A stretch of 64,000 bases of DNA from Fragilariopsis cylindrus CCMP1102 (GCA_900095095.1 FMBT01000310.1:372001-436000), one strand, 5' to 3'. Shown: positions 43,701 through 56,171, counted from the stretch's first letter. Made by a program: numbers and translations. Notes: a model not told the origin generated them from the letters alone.

Positions 43701-45397
43701 CATTGGATCATTCAAACATCGTTCGATATTACACAGCGTGGTTGGAATTAGAACAGGCGAACCATAATGACAACAATCACTCTGTAGTCGGACCTTGTAG
43801 TGACTATTACTTGATGTCTCCCAGTTGTGGAAATGATATCTCTGAAATTAGATCACCCACATGGAAAGAGAACATTCTCACCAATCCGTTTGGGTCGGGA
43901 GGGGGTTTACCGTCAGTATTAGACCACTCGTTTTCGTCTTCTCGTGACGATGACCGTGTAATTCCGGGTATCTCTGAAGAACTTGACGATATCGGCTTTG
44001 TCTTTGATAGAAGTGAAGGCGAGAAACCATGTGCCAATCCAGATGTTAGAAAAGTAGAAGAAGCGATCGACGAATCGACGTCCAAAATCGACGCATTGTT
44101 TCCTAGGTCGAACCGACTAAACTACGGTACTGCTTTTCAATCTTTTAGATCATCCCAATCGAGTGTCGAAGAGTCATCGGTGGGATGGTCTCGAGAAAGC
44201 ATTAACCAGTCTGATGCCACGGGGGAAGAGAACAAGAGTAAGAGCAACAGTGCCACGAAAGAGTCAACGACCGCCGCAGAGACTTCCACCTCGCAGAGGT
44301 ATATGTTGTATATCCAGATGCAATTTTGTAGTCAAAAAACACTGGCAGACTTTTTATCGAACGAGGAAGCACGAAAAGGTCCATCGGGTAGCAGTATCGG
44401 GGGTGTAGACATCCCCTACGCTCTTAATTTATTCTTGCAAACCTGCCAGGGTGTCAAACACGTCCACACCCAATGTCTTATCCATCGCGACTTAAAGCCG
44501 AATAATGTTTTTATAGATGATACAGGAGCAGTAAAGGTCGGCGATTTTGGTTTGTCTCGAGAGTCAAGTGATAATAGTGGTGAATCTGAAGCAGAGCCCG
44601 CCCTAACAGGGGCTGAGAATTATAGCTACAACGGTGATATCACAGCAGGAGTTGGTACCCGTTCTTATGCTAGTCCCGAACAAATGAAGGGTGGATCAGA
44701 TTATGACTCTAGTACGGACATTTATTCTCTCGGAATCATTCTTTTCGAGTTATGTTTCCCTATGTACACGGTAAGTGTATCGATTTAGATTGAATAGCTC
44801 GATTAAAGAGTTGCTATCCCATAAATCCTACTAACATCACATTTTGTTTCTCTAATATTATTTGTCAAGGGGATGGAGCGCAATATCGTTCTTACCAAAC
44901 TTCGGAATCATATCCTTCCAGACCAGTGGATGGAAAGTGTCGCAGTAGATTTTCCAAAACTTCATACACTTCTACTCTCGATGATTTCAAACAAACCCGA
45001 AGATCGACCTGACGCAGCAGCAGTTGTTCGTACCGTACAGTCGATTTTGGAAGGATTTACTATCTCATCTCTCGACAGACGCGACTGTGAAGGTTCCATC
45101 CTGTTAAGAGTTGAGACCTTGTTCCGCGAGAATGGTTTACACCAAACAATGGATCTTCTTCGTCAGGCAGCTCTTCCAGTTCTGATTGATATAGTACAAT
45201 ATGGTCTCCGTAGCGGCACGAATCAGGGTGAAATGAAGTCTATAATGGAATTCGCTATTGTTCCTCGACCTCAGCAAGAAGAAGTAGATGCCACCAAGTG
45301 CTCTCCTTCTAGTATCGGAGAAGTATTAGTTAAAACATTGAGTGACAACCCGCAAGTGCTATTGATCCGTCAAGTATCTGCTACGAAATACACATGA
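40711..45397 (+). CDS. PERK-like eIF2alpha kinase (ER membrane stress sensor)
   Basis: Transmembrane Ser/Thr kinase expected to sense unfolded protein in the ER and phosphorylate eIF2alpha. ATG 40711 encodes a good signal peptide (SIVFSLLTFLSVVPSLTVAS). The main frame then runs from about 40802, so one frame break lies near 40800-40815. The luminal part has beta-propeller-like repeats (DGDILVLNALDGSLICSF, SLFALDATSGTLVWHQ, STSTGASVWNVTLG) split by long Asp/Asn runs. The transmembrane segment is WPIVLLATLCVAAIAIVTY (about 42832-42888). The kinase has GALGKGGFGSVFQC, YAIKKV, a long insert typical of eIF2alpha kinases, HRDLKPNNVFID, GDFGLSR, GTRSYASPEQ and DIYSLGIILFE. A GT-AG intron at 44771-44869 joins CFPMYT|GMERNIVLTKLR, matching the MERxxVLxxLR motif of PERK/GCN2 kinases. 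About 120 residues follow the kinase core. Family assignment is strong. Confidence 0.9.
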
Positions 45398-45516
45398 AGC
45401 ATCATGCATAGTAAAATGTTTATTACATTAAATTTTTATCGTTACTCCATTTTAGCTAAATACAATTTGTCATATAGACTTGATTAACTTATTTATTTCG
45501 TCTTTAAATTGCATGC

Positions 45517-47450
45517 TTATGTCGTGTCCAACATTTTCTGTTGCCTTCGTTGACGCATTGCATATTTCCTTTTCAAGACCCGGAAAGTCTCAATATCGAC
45601 CAACCCCATGCGTTGTAACTCAACTTTATAAAAGTCTTCTATGGAAAACATTGATGATCCATTTTCTCTCGGATTATTTATTGCTGCTACTACCGGTGCC
45701 TTGTCGTCGTCTTTCATAGCACGATTCTGACGATAGTGATGGTTGGTATCGGTGGCTACGACGCTTTTACTATTAGCTCTGATAATCTTGGTGGTGTCGA
45801 AGTAATAGTGTTTGTTAGCGACAGCATCTTGTTTACGCTCTTGTTGTTGTCTTCTTTGTTCTTGTTGTTTATACTTTCGTCTTTGCGTCCGTTGAATATA
45901 CCTTTGCGCTATGTACACAATCCAATGCAAGGTAGTAGTCATGGACAATGGTATGAAAAGCAAAGCTAACACTTTACCCCTTGTAGAAATAATGACATCG
46001 CCGTCCAAACCGGCAGTTCTTGCCGTAAAAACAGCGTAATACAAAGTTGAAACAAAATCCCCATTATTACCCTTGTACTCGTCGTTGTTGTTGTTGTTGT
46101 TGTTGTTGTTGACACCGATGGTTGATGTAAGCGTTGATGCTACTGCAGCTACCGTTGCTATTGATAATACCGTCAAAAAGAGGGACTGCATGAGTAACCA
46201 AGAATGATATGGAAAAAGTACAAGAAAATCGTCCCTTACTACGTTGCCATCATGGTCATTATGATACGCTTTGCCAGTTTCTTCATCATCTATTGACATA
46301 TCACCAGCCGTACGGCGACTATGATTCTGACCATGACTGCACGCATCATTATTATTAGAATACGAGGAGATGGCAGTATTATAGGCTTCGATAACGGCGT
46401 TTCCACATTGACCTAAAGCCGATCCGACAAATCCCGATGTACAAATCATAAAGAGACATTTTAATATCCTTGTCCAAAAAATTGATAACGACGTGTACCG
46501 AATTCGATCCAATTCAAGATCATCGGCACCCTCAACATCATCTTTGTATTTGTTGGTCGGCATTGAAAATACTAATATCCATATAAAAGCCCCAACCGAC
46601 CAATACAAGGTGAACTTCCAGATATGTAACGACGTATTAGTACTGTAGTATCCAAAATTGTTTCTTTGTTCTCATCATCGCAGCAATCACGATCTTGATG
46701 ATCTACTACTACGTCATTATCTCTACGCTTCAATTCGTCCCGTAGAAGTTTCGTAATGAGTGGTGATCTTACAGACAATGTATGATTAGATTTTTCGTCT
46801 TCGTCGTCGAACACATCATCCTCATTATAGTCTGTATTTCCATTCTTTGCTTCTTCGCAATAGTCATCGTAATCGTCATCATCATCGTCGGAATATGAAA
46901 AGAACGACGCCGAAGATGACATTGCGACTGTACAAGGAGTTGTGGCAGCTTTCTTCGTCGATGTGGCAGTTAAGATTGTTGTGTTTACTATCGAGGGTGG
47001 TAGTGGCAAAGACGAAGACGAGGAGTAATCCATCATTGAATTACCAGACGATGGATCACTGGTAGTTCTATGATGATGATGACGATGATGATGATGATTA
47101 GCAAATGGAGAAAATTTCTTACGTAACAACGTCAGTTTATTGTGTCTACTCTCTTTGGTGTTGATTTTTCTGTCGTTGTCGTTGCCGTTGCCGTTTTCAT
47201 CATCGCAACCCAGTGACGACGTAGAACGGATGAGTAACCTATGCAACTTGCTGCTGCTACTGCTGCTGCTACTGCTACTGCTTCTTTTCCTATTACTGTT
47301 ACTGTTACTATCATTATCATTAACGATGCGATTGTTATTACCAGTATAGCTGCAATCAATGAATCGTCGATGGTCTCTACCTCTTTTTTCTGTGTCATTA
47401 TTGCCGACAATATCTGCTACTTGACCGAAGTAACCGTAATAGGGACCCAT
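45517..47450 (-). CDS. Ion-channel-like membrane protein (two-pore K+ channel type) with unusual filter
   Basis: Starts at ATG 47450 (MGPYYGYFGQVADIV) with a long Ser/Asn/His-rich cytosolic N-terminus. Hydrophobic helices follow: TLYWSVGAFIWILVFSMP, a second at ILKCLFMICTSGFVGSALG, a third at LLMQSLFLTVLSIATVAAVA, then a pore-loop-like STLYYAVFTARTAGLDGDV and a last helix VLALLFIPLSMTTTLHWIVY. The order and the FIPLS helix resemble K+-channel domains of diatom two-pore-type channels. The filter would normally read TVGYGD; here it reads TAGLDGD, so selectivity for K+ is doubtful. A Gln/Arg coiled tail ends at LQRMGLVDIETFRVLKRKYA. The N-terminal part (47450-46572) and the membrane part (from about 46640) are in different frames. 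A small intron or a one-base break near 46620-46650 is needed. Confidence 0.6.
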
Positions 47451-48029
47451 GATGACAGTTTTAGATGTACGTCAGTCAATACAAGAACTATTATTAATGC
47501 TATATTGAATATTATTTATTTCAGTCGATTGGGCTGTTGTCAACAATTACAATAACATCATTACTATTTATTATTGTTAACATTCAACATACGGTACATT
47601 GCATGTTACTTTTTTCCTGCATTTCTTTCAAAAAAGAAATCCCATCACGATCGATGGTAAAGCAATAATTCTTACAAATTCGAATGCTTTTTTATATTGA
47701 TTCAATGACATTTATTTAAGAGATATTACTGTACATAAGTGAGAATAATTAACGGTATTAACGGTTATTATAGTTCTTAAGTAAATGAAAAGGGCGTAAG
47801 AAATGGGTTGGAGCAATTTTAAGATTTAAAAATGACAGCCGTTTCGGCGCGACTCAAAAGCTTTGCATATTATTATGTTCAGATGTTCAGATTTCAGATT
47901 CAGCAGAATTATGTCTACTGTACACAATAACTTCGAAACTACCATATATAATTTGTACTCATATCCAAGATTCCAAAGAGAAAGCCCCGAGAGAGGACGA
48001 GAGAGGCGAAGGGAGATCAAAGCGAAATA
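47451..48029. other. Divergent promoter region
   Basis: About 580 bases between the divergent channel-like (-) and glycosyltransferase-like (+) genes, so it should hold both promoters. It contains tactgta at 47727-47733. Nothing else recognised. Confidence 0.5.
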
Positions 48030-48678
48030 ATGACAATGACTCGTAAACGGGCATTGATGAGACAGAACAAGAATCGCTCCGGACACGGACTTGTTACTAC
48101 TAGTAGTAGTAGCAGTAGTACAAGATTTGGCAACGATGATGCAGTATTATTGCCGTCATCGTCATCATTGTCATCATCATCATCATCGCCGTCGTCATTA
48201 TCATCATCAACCACCGACTGCAGCAATAATTGTGTCGTATGCGATAGAAAATATTCCCATGATAACAATTCATCGTATCTTCCTTGTGGTGGTTGCTGTT
48301 ATTATCCTTACACGACGATAATCCAAAAACGACGACTACTCAAACAACAACAACAACAACAACAACGACGACCAAAGATGATAATGATTACTACCATTAT
48401 TATACACTTCTTTCTCAAAACGATACCTATATTTCTGATTTTCATGATTATAGTGTTAACCGTACCTAAATTATTGTTTGATATCGCACGTTATTCAACA
48501 ATGAGCCGACCGGCATTGTTGTATGGAACTCCTACAGATCTTAATGACATTAAGGGTTGCTTATCTCATACGTATCGTCAAGAAGTACGTGATTATTTAA
48601 ATTCAAATTTAAATTTAGATTCCGAAAATACAGATGATGATGTTATATGGAACTGGAATCGGTATTCATCTACTAGTA

Positions 48679-48713
<35 letters not shown>

Positions 48714-50099
48714 CCATCACCATCATTGTATGATAAAGATTCCGCTGTGTCCGGTTTAAACAATAATATTACCAGCAACACAACTACAATATCAACAACA
48801 ACGACAACTACGTCCACTCCTCGTCGACGATTATTAATAGCTCAATATTCTGGAAAGGGATCCTACCTACGTTTACTTCAAGAAGTGGAACCAATTAATA
48901 AAGCATACGCCAAGAAATGGGGACATGATTATATTACATTGGTAGGAACAGCATTAAAATTTCCAGGATTGCTATATGATAATAATAGTAACAGTAATAA
49001 TAATAATAGTAATAATCAATATTGTCGCTATTACAACAACATCAACAATACTGGTGGCTACAACAACAACCACAACAACAACAGCAGCAACAACCATACG
49101 ACAATGACTTCATCGATGACACCATCTCAACAACAATTGTACTATAATTACGAAGCTCAATCAACATTTAATAAGATACCTTTACTCTTAAAGGCGATGG
49201 ATGAATCACCACAAAAGTATGATCAAGTTTTGATTCTAGATACAGATACAATGATCGTTGATTTTGATTATGATATAACATCATTAATGTTTTCAGAGTC
49301 AAAGTCGAAGTCGAAGTTGAATAACAATAACAATAACAACAACGATGACAATAATTATTTTTATCGTGGTAGTAGTGTTAACGAAGATACCAATGCAAAT
49401 AATGGTGATGAAAATACTGCGTTTGATACCACTAGTCGTAACGACGTCAAACAAGATTCTGTGAATGACAACGACAAAAACCATTCTCCAGTTATATATA
49501 GTGACCGAAACACGAATGATACGAATGATAGTAATATAACCAATAACAGCAAAAACAACAACAACGCAATGAATGATGATGATGAAACGTCGAAATTTTT
49601 AGTCGCATATCGGGTATGGTCATTAGATCCTACCGATACGTGGGATGTAAATGCTGGAATAACATTATGGAATTTACGTCATCCGAAAACCAGAATTGTT
49701 GCTGAAGATTGGTTAAAAAGATCATTGAGTCATCCGAAGGATGTATTATTGAAAAATGATGACCAATATTACTTGCAACGATCGTTGCAAGAAGTCACGA
49801 CGGTTACTACTACACATAGTACAAATACTGCTACAGTATTCGGAACAATAAAATCTGCATGGTACTGGTGGAAACGACATTCGTTTTTGCCGTTGGTATT
49901 AAATTACTACCGGCTACGAGGACATGGTGACGGTAGCAGTGGTATACGTGCAATAAGAAAGGAGTTTGAATACTACAACGCAACCGTCGTGAAGCATTTT
50001 AAACGAGATACTGCAAGTTGGAGTCGGACTGGTCTCGAGCAAAGATTGATGCGCATTAAAGAAACGAAAATCGATATTTGTAAACGATGGCAATGTTAG
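48030..50099 (+). CDS. GT34-like (galactosyl/mannosyl) type II membrane glycosyltransferase
   Basis: 689 residues, uninterrupted, ATG 48030 (MTMTRKRALMRQ). Ser-rich cytosolic tail, then a membrane anchor (FFLKTIPIFLIFMIIVLTVP, about 48408-48467), so a Golgi type II protein. The luminal domain has LLIAQYSGKGSYLRLL, INKAYAKKWGHDYITLVG, STFNKIPLLLKAMDE, the metal-binding DxD motif LILDTDTMIVD (about 49231-49263), TWDVNAGITLWNLRHP and NDDQYYLQRSL. This order fits the GMA12/MNN10 (GT34) family, which adds galactose or mannose to glycans. Long Asn/Asp/Ser inserts from AAT/AAC/TCA microsatellites lie between conserved blocks, so the protein is longer than usual for the family. Divergent from the channel-like gene. 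GT34 is inferred from motif order only. Confidence 0.72.
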
Positions 50100-50299
50100 T
50101 TTTTGTCGTCGGGGGAGGAATGTCTAAAGTCGTAACTATAACTAGACAAATAATTTCTATTTCTATTTCACTTCACGGGGGGACAATGATATGTAATCGA
50201 GTCTCACTCTCACTTGATGTCAGGTATGCGTAGTGTAATAACCATTTCTAGCTAGCGCAATCTCATAATATAATAACAATATTAATGATAAGAATCTCC

Positions 50300-51855
50300 T
50301 TATTCTTCTATTATATTATCATCGTCACCGTCTACCAAGAGTATACCGGTATTGAATTTTGATAGTCCTCGTTTGTACTTTGATCTTTTGCTACTAACTT
50401 CTCCAAGTAAATTTAATGCTTCCTTAGCCGTATCGTCCAATGTATAATATTCTCTGTACTGATGCGTGTCGCTAAAGGTACAGTAATATTTTCTATTACC
50501 TGGATCGTCTTCTGCGTCTAAGTCATCGTAAACGAATCGATTCATTACAACCAATTTTGCATTCTGACTGTTGTAACTGTTTTCAAATTCTTCTACAGTC
50601 AATTGAAAGTACCGCATCAAAAGCAATCGCAATGTTAAGCCGTGACAAACAACAAGGATATTCATATTTTCCATACCATCCTCCTCACTATTTATATTAT
50701 TCATATTATTATTAATATTATTGTCGCTGGAATTTCCGATGTTATTATTAACGTTATCATCCTCGACAACCGATTCAGCTTCGTTTTTTAATTCGTCATT
50801 TCGATGAAGGTAGGAATACCGTTGATCGATTTGTTTGATATCCCTCGATAGTGTTGCTAAAAAACTACTACATCTATTATAAACATCCAATCCAGATTCA
50901 CCATTCGGAAATCGAAAAAAGAATCGTCCAAACGTTCTTCGTTCAGCTTTCGCCGTTCGTACCTTATGAGGATTTTCTTTATTTTTTCATGATATAAAAA
51001 GCAATCATACAGTAACGTTAGAATGAAGTGAAATGAAACGAAATAAAATAAATCGGTCTAGTATGAACTATGCCCCATATCCATTCGAGAGAATGAATAT
51101 TTTACTCAACAATATACCGATACTACTTACGAAAATTTCCAAATTGTTGTTCGGCCACCCTAGGTTCTTCTCTCATTCCGATTATTCCTACTCCTTTATT
51201 ATTGGTATCGTCGTCCTTATGGTGGTTTTCAAGATAATCTTCTATAATTTCCCAAGTTGTAACAGCACGTTTGTATGGACTACAATAAGCGAAGACTGAT
51301 TCTCCATCGAGTAACTTAGCCAGTTCTTTCGCAGCTCCTAACGCTTGTCGTTCTCCTCTGTGAGATTAGATTAAATAAATCCAATCCGAAGGGAAAGAAG
51401 AAACGCATTCACAGTGAAATCAAGATGTGTAAGAAGAAAGAAATCTCACAAACATATTGTTGAATACTGTACTACTTATTCAGCAGAAATTCCAAAATAC
51501 CTTTTTTACTTTTTACTCACCGTCTTGTCATAGGGATTTTCCAATCGGGTATAGTTGCATATGCAGTATCATCAATATTACCTAAAGATTCCCCATGTCG
51601 TAACAATATAATTCGTTTCGGTAATAGATACTTGGCTTTTTGGCCTTGTTTCGGTTTCTGCTGCGAGCTTATTGTGCCACTTATTATACTGGACGAATCA
51701 TTATTATCGCACTCTTTGCCATTTTCGCTGGTTGTTGATGAAAACAACAGGGTCCGTGTGTTCGATATAGTTGGAAATATGTAATGACAGCGAGATATGG
51801 GAGGGCGGTTTCGCATCCTTACAGCGATTGTGGTACTGATCCCAATAGCGTTCAT
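50300..51855 (-). CDS. Histidine phosphatase (phosphoglycerate mutase-like) protein, three exons
   Basis: Exons on the minus strand: 51855-51521, 51357-51131, 50976-50300, with GT-AG junctions, giving 412 residues. The joins read MTRR|GERQALGAAKE and FGNF|QNPHKVRTAKAERR, keeping frame throughout. The catalytic phospho-His is in ILLRHGESLGN (exon 1). AYCSPYKRAVTTWE supplies the usual Arg region in exon 2, and LVVCHGLTLRLLLMR the second His in exon 3. FGRFFFRFPNGESGLDVYNR is a strongly conserved block for eukaryotic members. A Ser/Thr-rich N-terminus with several Arg (MNAIGISTTIAVRMRNRPPI) could be a targeting peptide. An Asn/Asp insert sits in exon 3. Substrate unknown; members range from sugar phosphatases to protein phosphatases. 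The acceptor-like ttcttgcag just upstream of the ATG leaves room for a further 5' exon. Confidence 0.85.
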
Positions 51856-53331
51856 ATTGGTCTGCAAGAATTTAATACTAGTAGTACAATAATGGAAGCT
51901 AGATGAAATGGAAAATGGAGAATGGAGAGATAAGAAATGAAAGATCTTGATCTCTCGCTACACGGCGCAGATCAATCCAACGCGGTATTACAGTACAATA
52001 TAGTGTTCCGGGACTCAACAACTAGTGATTGATAAAGGGGACAGTGTGGTTGTTTTATTTCAAATTTCGGGGGTAATAAATTTCCAGGGGATACTAGTCT
52101 TTTTTATGACCCCTACCCTGTCAAATTCTGGTAATGTGACATAGGAGTTGCAAAAGCGAAATAAAGTATAAATCAGATAGTAGTATAGGACCAAAAGTAA
52201 CAGTTCCTACAGTATTGATTATTACCTCTTACCATTATACTAATTCTTGTTGTTGTAGATCTACTATTATATTATTAGTTAGGTTGTAGGAAGGAGGTAG
52301 TAGGGTCCTGGTTTTTCAACGCATGCATTATCTTATGATGTGTGTGGACTTAAAGACTCCTGCAGCGCTATATGGGTGGAAAGAAGAATCACTACTCCAA
52401 GAATGGACCCAATTTACCAATGTCCATACTTTACTGTGTGGCGAAGGAACCGAACAGGGGTTAAAAAAGAGAATCAACCGGTGGTCTTTTTCTCTCAGTA
52501 GTCTATTTCTCTTTATTATCACAAAGCTAATGCAAGTCACAAGCACTTCAGAATGATTTGTCTCTATTGTTACTGCTGCTGTTAATGTGATGCTGTCATT
52601 CTGTTATTCTGTTGTTATTCTCATGTTTGCTGATATTTATTATTTGCTTTATTACTGTTGGGGATTCAATTATTACGAGTCCCGTGTATGTGAGGTTTTC
52701 ACAACAGTCATCGTGTCATGAACGTCATGGCATCTGTACATGTTGTTTCCTCACAATAAATATATATATGCTGAACATTATCGTGTGGTTGACAATTGAA
52801 GAGAAAGATGTGTCGTATTTACATTGCGTTAATGTAAGCACCTCCATCGGCACCTCGGATTGTCAACCAATGTTAGTCATTATTTATTATAGAACTTATG
52901 CAATAGGTAAATAATAATAACAAGTTAATAAGCTAGCCATACATAGTATTCAAACCTATATCATCCTAGTATCTTCAAGCATTACGTAATAAGCAACATA
53001 CCAATATCCACGGCGTTACGATTACTGTATTTCAACAATTACTGTACCTAAACTTTCATTAAACATTTATTTGAATTTTTTTAAAACGAGGCGGCGGGCA
53101 TATCTCCAGAAAAGCTAAATTTTTCGATTGTGCAAGCGTAAATATATACGAAAGAGTACGATATGTTTTTTACACATCATTACAGTTTTTTGGATACAAT
53201 CAACACTCATTATTGTAACAAGTATACGATACATAAATGCTAATTGAAACAAACGGAGTAACAATAATCAACGAACAGTCAAGTGAAAGTACTTTACTGT
53301 AGTACTGTACTACAACTATCATTTTTAAACG
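51856..53331. other. Intergenic region, nothing firmly recognised
   Basis: 1.5 kb between divergent genes. It contains the 15-mer shared with 16796-16810 (at 52066-52080) and several tactgta motifs near 53295-53309. Open frames at 52323-52556 and 52612-52914 have no recognisable domain and were not called. Confidence 0.45.
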
Positions 53332-54899
53332 ATGTCAATCTATGCCTCCGACCTCGCAAACAAAAAGAAGAATAAGAAGAAGACATCGAGCGTAATCATC
53401 GCCTTCCTTTCTGGAGTTTTTGTTGGATCCGTTGTTGTATCGTTGGTCGCCGTCAACTACTACGCGGGTTCCTCTATATCACAATCAAAGTTGATTCTGG
53501 AGCAGCAACAGCATTATCAACATCAACATCCATCAAAACCAACAACGACGACAACAACAACAACAGAATAAGCAGCAGCTGCAGCATCAACAACTTCGGA
53601 ATGAACGATCGTCGACGTCGACTACTGTTAGGGAAGAAGATGAAGAAGATTTCCCAGCAATAACATTCAATATTTTATCTAACAATAATACATTCGATGG
53701 CGGGATAGAAAAACATAGTACTGAAAAACCACAACAGAATCAAAACAAAGCATCATTTCTTCGTCCTCATTTCTGGTCGAGGAACCACCATCATTTTTTG
53801 AATTGGCACGTCAAACTGGTACCGATAAGGTCAAGGGAATTGCGTATTTACCATCATGTTTAGAAGATGATACGACGTGTACACGACCATCATGCGAACG
53901 AGAAAAATGTCGACCGTGGGGTCATTTTTATCACACCATGTATCAGCAAAAATTTAGTAAATTTTTGAATAGTGACGAAAGATTTCAGTTGTTAGAAATT
54001 GGTTATGTACGTTTATATAATATGATGGCTGACGAAATATGATGTGATGTCGTCTATCTTGATCTGCATATTGCATTACTGTCGTCTTCAAAGGTTCTGA
54101 AAGTTTTTCTTTCTGTATTTATGCTTACATTTCGTTCCTATTCCAATTGAATATTCTTTTGTTTTCGATAATTCATGCACCTTATGTACAACGTACTACA
54201 TTGGTTTGTATTCAATAACAGAACCTTGGTTTCGGATACGATACATATAAGAAATTTTTCGCTAATGTTCCTGGAGCCGAATTACACACAATAGAAATCA
54301 GTTGCATCGAAGAAGGACCACGGGAGGAGGGTAAATGGCCCAAAGAATGGGGTAATTTCGCTAAAGAGAACAAAGAATATCAAAGTTTATTGGACCAGAA
54401 ACGTCTTCATTGTGGGGATGCTTCCGACGTTGATTGGCTCTACAGAATCTGGAACGAACATATGTACCGACGACAACAACAGATTGATTCACCACCTCTG
54501 AAAATAGTCGTCGACGACGGTTCTCATCTCGCTAAGCACATGATATACAGTATCTTCTTCTGGTTCCCCCGTATCGAACCTGGTGGGATTCTGATCATTG
54601 AGGACGTTCAACCGATTGAAGAAGCCAACTTGTTTAGGACACAATTTTTGCCACAAATCATGAGCGATTTGCATTTTTGCGGCGACCCTAAAGAGCACAA
54701 TGATGCAGCTTGTTTCCCACAACTTTATCCATTGTTGCAGTCTATTCATTGTGAAATGCATATTTGTGTACTGGAGCGAAACGATATACCAGCCGTTAAT
54801 CTATCCATTGAAGAATCTAAGCCTCCACCCAACGCTCTTGATATGAGCCAGTGTTTTACATTCGCCAACGTATTTGGCTTAGGAATGAATACCGAGTAG
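53332..54899 (+). CDS. Membrane-anchored SAM-dependent methyltransferase-like protein, two exons
   Basis: ATG 53332 gives a short basic tail and a membrane anchor (SVIIAFLSGVFVGSVVVSLVA). The catalytic part opens with FFELARQTGTDKV, continues with a Cys-rich stretch and WGHFYHTMYQQKF, then LLEIGY|NLGFGYDTYKKF across a GT-AG intron (54007-54221), the SAM-binding Gly-rich loop. It goes on with LHTIEIS (acidic residue for SAM ribose), HCGDASDVDWL, KIVVDDGSHLAKHM and PGGILIIEDVQPIEE. This order fits class I methyltransferases of the type fused to sugar or hydroxylase pathways; the substrate is not predictable. Two frame changes in the low-complexity linker (near 53540-53565 and 53770-53790) restore the original frame, so the linker is read through another frame for about 75 codons. 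Likely secretory pathway. Confidence 0.68.
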
Positions 54900-54972
54900 T
54901 TTACTGTGGTATGGAAGCTCTCTCTCCCACCCCTACACAATCAAAATAATTACGATTGTGTAGCGTATGCTA

Positions 54973-55008
<36 letters not shown>

Positions 55009-55340
55009 CGAAAGGAGTACTGCTCAAGGTTTTACCATATGAGTAATTCTCATCATTATGGCTATACTCATTATTTTATGATGTGGCTGGTACCAAAACG
55101 ACTAATCGTGTAGAAAAGATGCTACTTATTACTATTTTAAGTGGCTGGTACCAACCAATCGTGTAAAAAAGATGCTATAATATTATTAGAATGAATTTCA
55201 ATTTTCTTCAACGTTCTATTTTAATTCTACATTGTGTTTAAGATATGATATAATTTATATTTAGTAGTTTTGTGTGATATTATAATGTAGATGCTATTGT
55301 AATCTATTTATTTTCAATGTCGTCATTGATCAGTATAGAA
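54900..55340. other. Intergenic region with (TA)14 and a direct repeat
   Basis: Holds a TA dinucleotide run (54977-55004) and a direct repeat: copies at about 55083-55124 and 55141-55177 both read gtggctggtacca, then aatcgtgta and aagatgct. It separates two convergent genes. Confidence 0.7.
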
Positions 55341-56171
55341 TTAATGACAGGTCGCTGCGAGACAGTTTCCTGAGAATTTAACGAACACGTCTTTTTCTTC
55401 TTTAGTTTGTTTTGGTAGAGGACATACAGCTGTTACTGGCTCGTCCCACGAATGGAAGACCGGTCCTGAGGGGATTGTCATGATGTTGGGTAGATCATCC
55501 TTCTCGTAACAGCTTTCACACCCTGCACTGCAGAATGCTTTCACAATATCAAACCTCATTGATTCAACGGTATCACCGCTACATTCGGCTTTGTACCAGT
55601 ATCCCGTATGATGATCGAAGTTACATTGGTCGTTAGCAACGAGTTCATGGGTGTGAGTGTATCGATCGGCTTCAGATGCGGTAATCACCTTGGTTTGGAA
55701 TTCGCAATGATCGTTTGCGTCGTTATCCTCTTTTTGAAAGGATACATAGCATTCTTCGTCAAACGACGAAGAATCTGAAGAATCTTCTACTGCTAGTACG
55801 GGCGCGAGAATGGTCCTTACGCTACCTTCAAAACCATTTTCCTCGTTAAAAATTCCTTCCTTGAACAGATCTGTTACCAGATTTAATTTTCGTTGTCCAC
55901 CGTCTTCTTTTGCGTCTTCGTCTTCCGAATCAGATGACGAAGAATCTGAAGCAGCATCTTCTGTTGGTGGTTCGAGAATGGTTCTTATGCTACCTTCAAA
56001 ACCATTTTCCTCGTTAAAAATTCCTTCCTTGAACAGATCTGTTACGAGAAGCTTATTACCTCGTAGTCCATCTTCTTTTGCGTCGCTAATAGATACGGTT
56101 GCAACAAAAACCAGAGCAATAAAAAAGACTGAGTAACAGTTAATCGATGATGTGTTTGTGGTTGCGTTCAT
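55341..56171 (-). CDS. Small secreted Cys-rich protein with a duplicated motif
   Basis: About 276 residues from ATG 56171 (MNATTNTSSINC); the upstream open frame (to 56285) reads like a 5' UTR. A signal peptide is clear (YSVFFIALVFVATVSISDA). Two near-identical units follow, LLVTDLFKEGIFNEENGFEG and LVTDLFKEGIFNEENGFEGS, each ending RTIL and separated by an acidic Ser/Asp/Glu linker. Their DNA is also nearly identical (about 55810-55885 and 55976-56052), so the duplication is recent. The C-terminal half has about ten Cys (EECYVSFQ, DHCEFQTK, NDQCNFDHH, AFCSAGCESCYEK, NCLAATCH), suggesting a disulfide-stabilised extracellular domain. No named family recognised. Uninterrupted frame. Confidence 0.7.
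   Translation of the reverse strand: MNATTNTSSINCYSVFFIALVFVATVSISDAKEDGLRGNKLLVTDLFKEGIFNEENGFEGSIRTILEPPTEDAASDSSSSDSEDEDAKEDGGQRKLNLVTDLFKEGIFNEENGFEGSVRTILAPVLAVEDSSDSSSFDEECYVSFQKEDNDANDHCEFQTKVITASEADRYTHTHELVANDQCNFDHHTGYWYKAECSGDTVESMRFDIVKAFCSAGCESCYEKDDLPNIMTIPSGPVFHSWDEPVTAVCPLPKQTKEEKDVFVKFSGNCLAATCH

Noticed and set aside
51033-51299. Plus-strand open frame of 88 codons
   Set aside because: It is the antisense of exon 2 of the histidine phosphatase gene.
52323-52914. Open frames in the 52.3-52.9 kb spacer
   Set aside because: Short, no conserved motif and no matching splice sites; most likely chance.
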